Assembly: GCA_003133425.1 (NCBI GenBank)
Contig: PKXI01000217.1
Span: 1-13,349, forward strand
Origin: Acidobacteriaceae bacterium
Lineage (GTDB): Bacteria > Acidobacteriota > Terriglobia > Terriglobales > Acidobacteriaceae
Reading direction: 5' to 3'
DNA length: 13,349 nt
Shown here: in pieces, positions 1 through 6,813 of the stretch
Layout of the letters: each line of letters opens with the position of its first letter
How positions within the stretch are numbered: position 1 is the first letter of the stretch
Notes under the pieces: generated by a model
What the model was told of the DNA's origin: nothing
Databases searched by the model: none
The model's input: only the letters and a program-made list of their open reading frames with translations
Made by a program: the position numbers and the translations under genes

Positions 1-232
1 ACTTAAATCGAAAACGCTCTAGTACTCACAGACGCCGATCTCGGCAGCAAGAATTCCCGGTTTGCGCTAACCCACCTTCTCAGAAGACACCGCCCTCCTA
101 ACGCCCTCTCGCCGTGCCCAGAGGATTGCAGCCCCCCAGCCTCCTGCGGATAATTTCCCTCCCAAGGCGCACAATCGTTTCATAGTGTCTTTCAATACCC
201 GTGCTGGCCAACGCACACATGTCCGCAGAAGA

Positions 233-267
233 GGCTGAAAGCTGGGAGCTGATAGCTGATGGCTAGA
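233..267. repeat. Degenerate 7-bp tandem repeat (AGCTGAT type)
   Basis: About five consecutive 7-mers can be read: GGCTGAA, AGCTGGG, AGCTGAT, AGCTGAT, GGCTAGA. The middle three are the best conserved. It is a small non-coding heptamer array in the intergenic region upstream of the ABC ATPase. Function is unknown. Such short arrays can vary in copy number between strains, but nothing here shows that they do. Confidence 0.55.
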
Positions 268-283
268 ACCGCCCCTAACCCCT

Positions 284-332
284 TTGCTGTGAGGAATCTG
301 CGGATAAGTCTTTTGTTGTGAGGATTTTGCGG
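284..332. repeat. Two-copy imperfect direct repeat, 20 bp, 29-bp period
   Basis: Copy 1 (284-303) is TTGCTGTGAGGAATCTGCGG and copy 2 (313-332) is TTGTTGTGAGGATTTTGCGG. They match at 17 of 20 positions and are separated by 9 bp. The pair lies in the non-coding stretch ahead of the ABC ATPase. It could be part of a genome-wide intergenic repeat family or a tandem protein-binding site. The sequence alone does not decide between these. Confidence 0.55.
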
Positions 333-474
333 CGAGCGGTGTGCCGTAACCTGCTGAAACAAAGGAATTTATTTTCAGGATACCGGTGGGGGTAGGGCCT
401 GTGATCCTGTGAAACCGCAGACCCAACGAACGCATTCTCAAGTCAACACGCCAATCCCCGTTTACCATCAATCC

Positions 475-1296
<822 letters not shown>

Positions 1297-1318
1297 TCGC
1301 TCCTGGAGAATTCCTGTT

Positions 1319-2047
1319 CTACTTTGGCTCTGCCGGAGCTGCAGGCTGAACTGGGGTTGAAGGGTGCGCGGGCGCGGCCGGTTGCTGCACACTGCCGCTG
1401 GGCATCGCACGCATTCCGCCCATGCTGGGATGATTCGGTGGCATCGCGATATCGCTCTGATCCACCAGTTCAATGTCGAAGATGAGATCGGCCTTTGCTG
1501 GAATGCCTGGATGCGCCTCGTCCGGCCCCGGACGCCCGAGCGCGCCGTAGGCCAGTTGCCAGGGGATGAAAAGACGGCGCTTGCCGCCGATCTTCATTCC
1601 CGTAAAGCCTTGGTCAAACCCCGGAATCACGCGGCCCAGGCCTTGGGGGAAGCTGATGGGCTGCGGCTCGCCAATCGTGATCTTGCCGTCGGCACCCCTG
1701 ACCATGTTGCCGTCTTTATCGAGAACCGGTTGGCCGGGGTGGTCGTAGGAGGAGTCGAACTTGTGTCCGTCAGCCGCCAGCCATCCGGTGTAATGGACCT
1801 TGTACATCTTTCTTGGTTCAGCATCGGCGCCGGTGCCGATCTTGATGTCCTGGTAGCGCAGCGAGAAAGCCGTAATCGTCGGACCCTTTACCGGTGGCAC
1901 TCCAGGGGGCAGCTTGACGCCAATCGTTGCCGGCCGTGCGACGGGCCTGGCAGCGGTAGCGGCATGGGGCACCGGTTTAGCAGCAGTTTGGGCAATTGCA
2001 GCGGCCGTGCTCGCCGCCATCAACAAAATCAAAGAAATGCGTCTCAT
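1319..2047 (-). CDS. Exported FKBP-type peptidyl-prolyl cis-trans isomerase
   Basis: Catalyses cis-trans isomerisation of prolyl bonds and probably helps fold proteins outside the cytoplasm. The 242-aa product starts with a signal peptide (MRRISLILLMAASTAAAIAQ, 1-20), followed by an Ala/Pro-rich linker to about 55. The FKBP domain spans about 62-196, with VHYTGWL (84-90), FDSSYD (97-102), the active-site strand GRVIPGFDQG (138-147), the AYG loop (166-168) and the terminal strand IPAKADLIFDIEL (182-194). Phe144 sits where many FKBPs have Trp. An insertion of about 20-25 residues (106-129, containing DKDGN and GADGK) extends the loop after FDSS. The C-terminal tail (200-242) is Pro/Ala-rich and low in complexity. 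The only visible ribosome-binding site is a distant GGAG. It is downstream of the M20 peptidase on the same strand, 80 bp away, so co-transcription is possible. Confidence 0.93.
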   Translation of the reverse strand: MRRISLILLMAASTAAAIAQTAAKPVPHAATAARPVARPATIGVKLPPGVPPVKGPTITAFSLRYQDIKIGTGADAEPRKMYKVHYTGWLAADGHKFDSSYDHPGQPVLDKDGNMVRGADGKITIGEPQPISFPQGLGRVIPGFDQGFTGMKIGGKRRLFIPWQLAYGALGRPGPDEAHPGIPAKADLIFDIELVDQSDIAMPPNHPSMGGMRAMPSGSVQQPAAPAHPSTPVQPAAPAEPK

Positions 2048-2127
2048 GTTTCTTATTGTCTCCAGCCCGGCTCTTCCCGGGAGTCTAAAAGGCTCTTCAG
2101 CTCCTAAAAATCCGCGGAACTACAACT

Positions 2128-3291
2128 TCATTCTGCCAGCAATGCCGCCAGCAGCGCAGTTCTCGGCGCCAGGTGCTCCACCACAATTGACTCGTGCGGC
2201 GCATGTGCGCCCTCGCCCACGGCGCCCAGGCCGTCCAGGGTCGGCACTCCCAGCGCCGCAGTGAAGTTTCCGTCGGAGGCTCCGCCGGTCGATGCTTCGT
2301 CCAGCGTGAACCCCAGTTCAGCCGCCAGCGCCCTTGCGCTCTGGTAAAGCCGGGCTGTCCCGCGGCCGCGTTCCATTGGCGGGCGGTTGATCCCACCCGT
2401 CACGGTCACCACGCAACCCTTGTCCGCAGCTTTGAGGCCTTTAAATTTGCCCTCGATACGCGGGCCGTCCGCTTTGCGTGCAATGCGCACGTCGACCTCA
2501 GCCCATGCCTCCGCGGGAACCACATTATTTTTCGTCCCACCTCCGGCAACGCCCACGTTCACTGTCAGGCCCCGCTTCAGATCCGTCCAGCCGCTCACCA
2601 TCTCTATCGCGCGCGCCAGTTCAAGAATCGCGTTTGCCCCCTTTGCAAAATCAACGCCCGCGTGTGCCGCGCGCCCCTGCACGTCGATTCTCCAGCTGCC
2701 GGTCCCCTTGCGCGCCGTCTTGCAGGCCAGGCCCTGTGCCGGCTCCATCACGAAGACCGCGCCGCATTCGCAAGCCAACCGTTCGGTAATCGGTCGCGAA
2801 ACCGGGCTGCCCACTTCTTCGTCGCTATTGAGCAGAAGGATAATTTCTTTCCCCAGCAAATTTGCCTCGGTCAGCATTTCAAGCGCGGTTATCGCCATCG
2901 CCACGCCCGCCTTCATGTCCAGCGTTCCTGGGCCCCACAGCCGTCCGTCGCTCAACCGGCAGGGCATAGCCTTCAGTGTTCCGAGCGGCCAAACCGTATC
3001 CAGATGCCCGAGCAAAAGAATCCGCCTCGTGGAACCTGCCCGGGATCTCGGCCCAAAGTGGGCCTCGAGCACGTCGCCAAACCCTCGCTGCCGGTGCAGT
3101 TTCACGCGGCCACCCAAAGCCCTGGCATGCGCCGCAACCAGCCCAACGCAGCCGTCGACGGCAGCTTTCACGTCTGAAGGTGATTCAGCCGCCACCAGTC
3201 GCCGGGTCAGATCGATCAGCGCTCGCTCCTTGCGCCGCGCTCCAGCCAAAAGGGCGCGCATGGGAACAGCAGAATCAGGATAAGCAGGCAT
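2128..3291 (-). CDS. M20-family zinc metallopeptidase (carboxypeptidase G2-like)
   Basis: A di-zinc exopeptidase of the M20 (ArgE/DapE/CPG2) clan, expected to cleave C-terminal Glu or a related acyl-amino-acid bond; the real substrate is unknown. The 387 aa show the full metal set: H96 in LLLGHLDTVW, D125 in GTLDMKAG, catalytic E158 and ligand E159 in SDEEVGS, E183 in VMEPAQG, and H366 in GAHAPHES. The lid-domain dimerisation and substrate His is H210 in GRAAHAGVDFAKGAN, followed by the usual NVVP segment (256-259). The arrangement matches CPG2 better than DapE. No signal peptide is apparent, so it is probably cytoplasmic. The chosen ATG has AGAAAGG 7 nt upstream; Met11 is an alternative start. 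It is divergent from lpxC and may be co-transcribed with the FKBP gene. Confidence 0.93.
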   Translation of the reverse strand: MPAYPDSAVPMRALLAGARRKERALIDLTRRLVAAESPSDVKAAVDGCVGLVAAHARALGGRVKLHRQRGFGDVLEAHFGPRSRAGSTRRILLLGHLDTVWPLGTLKAMPCRLSDGRLWGPGTLDMKAGVAMAITALEMLTEANLLGKEIILLLNSDEEVGSPVSRPITERLACECGAVFVMEPAQGLACKTARKGTGSWRIDVQGRAAHAGVDFAKGANAILELARAIEMVSGWTDLKRGLTVNVGVAGGGTKNNVVPAEAWAEVDVRIARKADGPRIEGKFKGLKAADKGCVVTVTGGINRPPMERGRGTARLYQSARALAAELGFTLDEASTGGASDGNFTAALGVPTLDGLGAVGEGAHAPHESIVVEHLAPRTALLAALLAE

Positions 3292-3450
3292 CGAAGAACC
3301 TTTCTTACAACTATCGCGGGAGCAAAGACATCAGTGAAGAGCAAGGCCGCCCTTTACAAAACGAGAGCGGTTATTCATTGATTCTACGACACTTAAAGGA
3401 ACTTCACGATCCGGATCTTCGGCCTGAAAGGTGGCCTGTCATCCGCAGAG

Positions 3451-3468
3451 TGTGGTAAAAATACCACA
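3451..3468. promoter_or_regulatory. 18-bp palindrome upstream of lpxC, possible operator
   Basis: TGTGGTA-AAAA-TACCACA is a perfect 7-bp inverted repeat around four A's, in the 211-292 bp between the divergent M20 peptidase and lpxC genes (the range depends on the lpxC start). It includes TGGTAAAAA, which could act as an extended -10 element for lpxC, though no good -35 is visible. A palindrome overlapping a -10 element is the usual geometry of a repressor site. The arms are too short and too AT-interrupted for a convincing terminator. I cannot assign a regulator. Confidence 0.4.
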
Positions 3469-3523
3469 ACACGGACTTTGCTCTCCAGGTCTAATCTAGC
3501 GGTTGCGCGTGTCTTATCAGTTC

Positions 3524-3531
3524 GGAGAAGG
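3524..3531 (+). promoter_or_regulatory. Ribosome-binding site that decides the lpxC start
   Basis: GGAGAAGG lies with its GGAG core 8 nt before a TTG at 3536. The upstream in-frame starts (TTG 3503, GTG 3509) have no comparable site. This favours TTG 3536 as the true start of LpxC. Confidence 0.55.
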
Positions 3532-3535
3532 TATT

Positions 3536-4492
3536 TTGGCTCATCCAGCTCACCTGGAACAAACCATCGCCGCTGCCATCGAGTTTACAGGCGTGGGTCT
3601 CCATTCCGGTGCGCCGGTCACCATGCGCCTCCTTCCAGTTCCTGCCGGATCTGGCATCGTCTTCCGCCGCACCGACCTCGACAACTTTGAGATTCCAGCC
3701 ACCGGCCGCAACGTTGCCAAGGTCAGTTACGCCACCAGCCTTATGCGCCAGGGCGTGCTCATCTCGACCACTGAACATTTGCTCTCCGCGCTGATCGGAA
3801 TGGGCGTCGACAACGTCATCGTCGAGCTCGACAACTTGGAGCTACCCATTCTGGACGGCAGCGCTCTGCCCTACGTCGAGGCCATTCTCCGGGCCGGCAT
3901 CCGTACCCAGCGCCGCCGCCGCGAAACCATCCGCGTTCTGCATCCAGTCGAGGTCCGCGAGGGCGACAAATTCATCGGCGTCTATCCCGGCTCCGGCTAT
4001 CGCATCGAATACACAATCGACTTCCCCGCGCCGATCGGCCGGCAGAAATCCTGCGTCGATCTGGCCGCTGAGACTTACGGAACAGCCATTGCCGCGGCCC
4101 GAACTTTTGGCTACAAGGCTGACGAGCAGCGCCTACGCGACATGGGTCTGATTCGCGGCGCCAGTCCTGAAAACGCCATCATTCTCGGAGCGAGCGGTCC
4201 TGAAAACGGCCCCTTGCGTTTTGTCGATGAGTATGTTCGTCACAAAGTGCTGGACCTGATTGGCGACTTGGCCCTGGCCGGTCGCCGCATCGAAGGCCAC
4301 GTAGTTGCGGAGCGCGCCGGACACGCCATGCACACCGCACTTGTCTCCCGCCTGATCAAGGACCGTTCCGCTTGGGAGCTGGCCCACGTGCCCGTCGAAT
4401 CGGCAACGGCGGAAGAGGCATCAGGCGAGGATGCAGCCCCGGCAACTTTGTCGCGCTCCTCTGTCAGCGCTCCTGCGTTGGCCGACGCCTAG
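3536..4492 (+). CDS. lpxC: UDP-3-O-acyl-N-acetylglucosamine deacetylase (LpxC)
   Basis: Zinc amidase that performs the committed step of lipid A synthesis: removal of the N-acetyl group from UDP-3-O-acyl-GlcNAc in the cytoplasm. The family motifs are all present: TGVGLHSG near the N-terminus, STTEHLLSAL with the catalytic Glu and first zinc His (3773-3778), DGSALPYVEA, AARTFGY, and RFVDEYVRHKVLDLIGDLAL with the zinc His, zinc Asp and catalytic Asp in the 4-residue spacing of E. coli LpxC. RAGHAMH supplies the catalytic His. From TTG 3536 the protein is 318 aa, close to the family length. An open frame continues to TTG 3503, but conserved sequence begins only at about EQTIAAAIEFTG. The last ~35 residues are an Ala/Glu/Ser-rich tail beyond the core. 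It stands alone, with no lpxA, lpxD or fabZ next to it, and ends 7 bp from the convergent lactonase-type gene. Confidence 0.96.
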   Translation: MAHPAHLEQTIAAAIEFTGVGLHSGAPVTMRLLPVPAGSGIVFRRTDLDNFEIPATGRNVAKVSYATSLMRQGVLISTTEHLLSALIGMGVDNVIVELDNLELPILDGSALPYVEAILRAGIRTQRRRRETIRVLHPVEVREGDKFIGVYPGSGYRIEYTIDFPAPIGRQKSCVDLAAETYGTAIAAARTFGYKADEQRLRDMGLIRGASPENAIILGASGPENGPLRFVDEYVRHKVLDLIGDLALAGRRIEGHVVAERAGHAMHTALVSRLIKDRSAWELAHVPVESATAEEASGEDAAPATLSRSSVSAPALADA

Positions 4493-4499
4493 AGAACGT

Positions 4500-5651
4500 C
4501 TAGGTAAACAGAATTCGCATCGGCGCTTCAACAGCAAAACTCTTCCCCTCTTCTGCCAGAATTCCCGTCTCTGGATTCCGCTTGAACACGCTGACCGAAT
4601 TTGAATCCTGGTTCGCCACCAGCATCCACCGCTCCGATGGATCCAGCACAAAGTTCCGCGGGGTCTTGCCTCCGCAATTCGAACGACCCACCGCCGTCAG
4701 GCTACCCGTCCCCGAATCGGCCTTGAATGTGTACAGGAAATCGTTGTCGCGATTTGCAAAGTAAACGAACTGTCCATCCTGCGAGATCACCGTATCGCAT
4801 CCGCGAGTTGGTCCGCGGTAGCCCTCCGGCAGCAGGGAGATTCGGTTAATCAGGTTCAGGCTTCCGTCCGCCTTGTGCCACTCCAGCACGTCCACTGTCG
4901 AAACAAGCTCGTTCATGCAGTACGCGGTGCGGCCGTTGGGATGGAAGTGCAGCGTCCGCGGACCGGAGCCCGGCGCGCCCTTATAGGATCCTGCCGGCGT
5001 CATCGCGGCCGTCTCCAAATTTGGCTTGTAGATGTGGATGCAGTCCCCGCCCAGGTCGTTGATGTAGGCAAAGCGGTTGTCGGGCGAGAAAGAAGTGAAG
5101 TGGGCGTGCGCAGTCTTCTGGCGGTCTGTATCGGGCCCGTGAAACGTATATGTCTCCGTCCACACAGCCTTGCTCAGTCGGCCGTCGTTGATCTTGAAGC
5201 TGGCCGCGCTGCCGCCTCCATAATCGGCGGCGATCAGCATCTGACTGGTGTGATCGACGGCCACATGGCAAGTCCCTACGCCCGCCGAGTTCTCGGCCGA
5301 GAGCGAATGCAACTCGCCATGATCGACGCGAAAACTCGCCACCTCGCCGGTGGGCTTGCCGTTGAATAAATCGAGCTCCGATGCCGAATAAACGTACTGG
5401 TGCTCGTGCGAGAACGCGAGCCAGGCCACCTTCGGCACTTTGGCGGCTACGCCTTCAGCCGTCAGCACACCGCTCACCGGATCCCAGTCGTAAGCCAGTA
5501 TCCCGTTCTGTCCGCCCGATCCGATAAACACCAGCCTGTGGCGGGTTCCGGCAGTGTTTGGTGCTGCGCCCGCATATCTAGATTCAGCGGCGGTTGCAAG
5601 TGCGGCAGCGGAAGAGTTCAAAAGAAAATCACGGCGATTGAGTTTTTTCAT
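4500..5651 (-). CDS. Tat-exported lactonase-family beta-propeller protein (6-phosphogluconolactonase-like)
   Basis: Member of the YbhE/Pgl lactonase family, seven-bladed propellers that include 6-phosphogluconolactonase. The 383 aa begin with a twin-arginine signal (NRRDFLLNSSAAALATAA, about 5-22), so the protein is likely folded and then exported. This argues against a cytosolic pentose-phosphate role. Family motifs are HAHFTSFSPDNRFAYINDLG (182-201), GSGPRTLHFHPNGRTAYCMNE (228-248), QDGQFVYFANRDND (291-304) and PRNFVLDPSERWMLVANQDS (331-350), repeating the blade pattern. The true substrate is unknown; a sugar lactone in the periplasm is a reasonable guess. The ribosome-binding site is weak. 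It ends 7 bp from lpxC with no room for a separate terminator, and is 202 bp downstream of the TonB-family gene on the same strand. Confidence 0.88.
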   Translation of the reverse strand: MKKLNRRDFLLNSSAAALATAAESRYAGAAPNTAGTRHRLVFIGSGGQNGILAYDWDPVSGVLTAEGVAAKVPKVAWLAFSHEHQYVYSASELDLFNGKPTGEVASFRVDHGELHSLSAENSAGVGTCHVAVDHTSQMLIAADYGGGSAASFKINDGRLSKAVWTETYTFHGPDTDRQKTAHAHFTSFSPDNRFAYINDLGGDCIHIYKPNLETAAMTPAGSYKGAPGSGPRTLHFHPNGRTAYCMNELVSTVDVLEWHKADGSLNLINRISLLPEGYRGPTRGCDTVISQDGQFVYFANRDNDFLYTFKADSGTGSLTAVGRSNCGGKTPRNFVLDPSERWMLVANQDSNSVSVFKRNPETGILAEEGKSFAVEAPMRILFT

Positions 5652-5745
5652 GACAGAAAGATTCTCGCCTATTCAGCATGCAACGCGCCAGTGCCGAATC
5701 TCAGCAACGATGTTCTCGCTGCACAGCTCCGTGCCCCATCCTTGC

Positions 5746-5785
5746 TGTCATTCTGAGCGCAGCGCAGCGGAGTCGAAGAACCTGC
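5746..5785. repeat. Dispersed intergenic repeat of the CATTCTGAGCG...GAAGAACCTGC type
   Basis: A 40-bp stretch in the 202-bp gap between the lactonase and TonB-family genes begins TGTCATTCTGAGCGCAGCG and ends GTCGAAGAACCTGC. It contains GCGCAGCGCAGCGG and weakly self-complementary ends (TTCT/AGAA). It resembles the short REP-like intergenic sequences scattered through many acidobacterial and other soil-bacterial genomes. I recognise the type from memory and see only one copy here. It may form a weak hairpin after the TonB-family gene. Confidence 0.6.
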
Positions 5786-5853
5786 GTCTTGAAGTTTCTG
5801 GCGCAAGGGCGGGAAGCCACGAATTCTCACCTGCGCGCCCGACTGCCAAACAC

Positions 5854-6564
5854 TCACTCCTGCAGTTTGAAAACCACATTCACCGTGGTCTCCACTTCCA
5901 CCGGCTCGCCACTCAGCAGATATGGCCTATAGCGCCACGATCTTACGGCGTCCATCGCTGCCTGCTGCAGCATCGCCGTTCCGCTGGCCACGCGCAGATT
6001 CTCGATGGTTCCATTGCGCGAGATGGTCGCCTGCAGCACCACCGTTCCCTGTGTCCTGGTCGCCTTCGCAATGGCCGGATAAACCGGCATGGTCTTCTGC
6101 ACCAGCAACCCCTCCACCACCATTCCCGACACGCGCACAGGGCCCCTTACCTGCTCACGCATCACAGGGTGTTGGCCCTGGTTGCCGAATGGATTGTTCG
6201 CGCCGGACCCGCTGCCATCCTGATCCATTGTCGCGACATTCACGTTCGGCAATACCTCCGGCCTGTCGGCAATATAGGGAATGTGCGGAATCGTCGACGG
6301 CGCAAAGATCTGTCCGTTGCGCATCTGCGGTTGCACCAGGTTGGCGTGTTCGACCCGCGCGACTGTTTTGGGTTCGGGCGCCGGCGCTTGTGGCACTTCC
6401 ATCAGAAAGGCCATCGCCATCCGTGGCAACGCATCCGGATAGATGAGAGGAATCAGGATCAGCGCAAGCAGAATCGATCCGTTGAAGGCGCAGGCCGCAA
6501 TCATCCAGCCGCGGCTGCGAGTGTGAATTCTTCCTGTAGATTCGAACGTGGAGTCTTCAAACAT
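5854..6564 (-). CDS. TonB-family energy-transducer protein
   Basis: Spans the periplasm to pass proton-motive energy from an inner-membrane ExbB/ExbD-type motor to outer-membrane receptors. From the chosen ATG (236 aa), a short cytoplasmic N-terminus leads to one membrane segment (about 21-42, MIAACAFNGSILLALILIPL). A proline-containing stretch (APAPEP) and a Gly/Asn-rich linker follow. The C-terminal TonB domain (about 146-236) contains PVYPAIAKATRTQGTVVLQA, a Gly-Thr-Ile-Glu strand, AAMDAVRSWRYRPY and a final NVVFKLQE strand. The frame opens 61 codons further upstream, but GGGGAGG (6571-6577) sits 6 nt before this ATG and the upstream residues are Cys/Arg-rich and unlike the family. No ExbB, ExbD or receptor gene is nearby. 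It is divergent from the trehalase gene. TonB paralogues are common in such genomes, so the receptor served is unknown. Confidence 0.93.
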   Translation of the reverse strand: MFEDSTFESTGRIHTRSRGWMIAACAFNGSILLALILIPLIYPDALPRMAMAFLMEVPQAPAPEPKTVARVEHANLVQPQMRNGQIFAPSTIPHIPYIADRPEVLPNVNVATMDQDGSGSGANNPFGNQGQHPVMREQVRGPVRVSGMVVEGLLVQKTMPVYPAIAKATRTQGTVVLQATISRNGTIENLRVASGTAMLQQAAMDAVRSWRYRPYLLSGEPVEVETTVNVVFKLQE

Positions 6565-6570
6565 GAGCTG

Positions 6571-6577
6571 CCTCCCC
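6571..6577 (-). promoter_or_regulatory. Strong ribosome-binding site fixing the TonB-family start
   Basis: GGGGAGG on the minus strand, 6 nt before the ATG at 6564. It overrules the longer open frame that begins at 6747. Confidence 0.75.
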
Positions 6578-6813
6578 AACTTCAATTCAGTCGCGCGGGC
6601 CGGGAGACAGGGAGTCTTCAAGGCGCAACTGCTTAGCAGCTCAACGCGACCCAAGTGCGTGGAGCAGAGCCTCAAGGTCCGCTGTTCATCCCATTCGGAA
6701 CCACTGTGCCGGTGTAGACACCACGGATTCCTAAACTGTTCCCGCATCGAGCAAAAAGTGCACCCGGTGCGTTACACTCCGAGAGATTCAGGGCGTTTCC
6801 TGCCGGAGCTCCA

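Larger units (their letters stand above)
1..474. other. Left-edge region without a recognisable gene
   Basis: No reading frame here looks like a protein on either strand. The one long minus-strand frame (67-558) runs into the ABC ATPase gene in antisense and has a low-complexity, family-less translation. The first ~100 bases stay open in one plus-strand frame up to a TAA near 100, but the translation is Arg/Ser/Pro-rich and unlike a protein tail. The stretch contains a degenerate heptamer run (233-267) and a two-copy direct repeat (284-332), described separately. I see no convincing promoter for the ABC gene. Any transporter partner genes would have to lie beyond the left edge. Confidence 0.6.

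Noticed and set aside
2066..2081. CCCGG-CTCTTC-CCGGG inverted repeat between the M20 and FKBP genes
   Set aside because: Only five base pairs and no T-run follows on the minus strand, so it is not a convincing terminator.
1364..2107. Plus-strand open frame of 247 codons opposite the FKBP gene
   Set aside because: Shadow of the FKBP gene, which has a signal peptide and conserved domain on the other strand.
2194..3177. Long plus-strand open frame of 327 codons opposite the M20 peptidase
   Set aside because: It is antisense to a gene with a full set of catalytic residues. Its translation is Arg/Pro/Cys-rich, without motifs, as expected of a high-G+C shadow frame.
5554..6636. Plus-strand open frame of 360 codons across the lactonase/TonB region
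   Set aside because: His/Arg-rich translation without any family signal, antisense to two recognisable genes.
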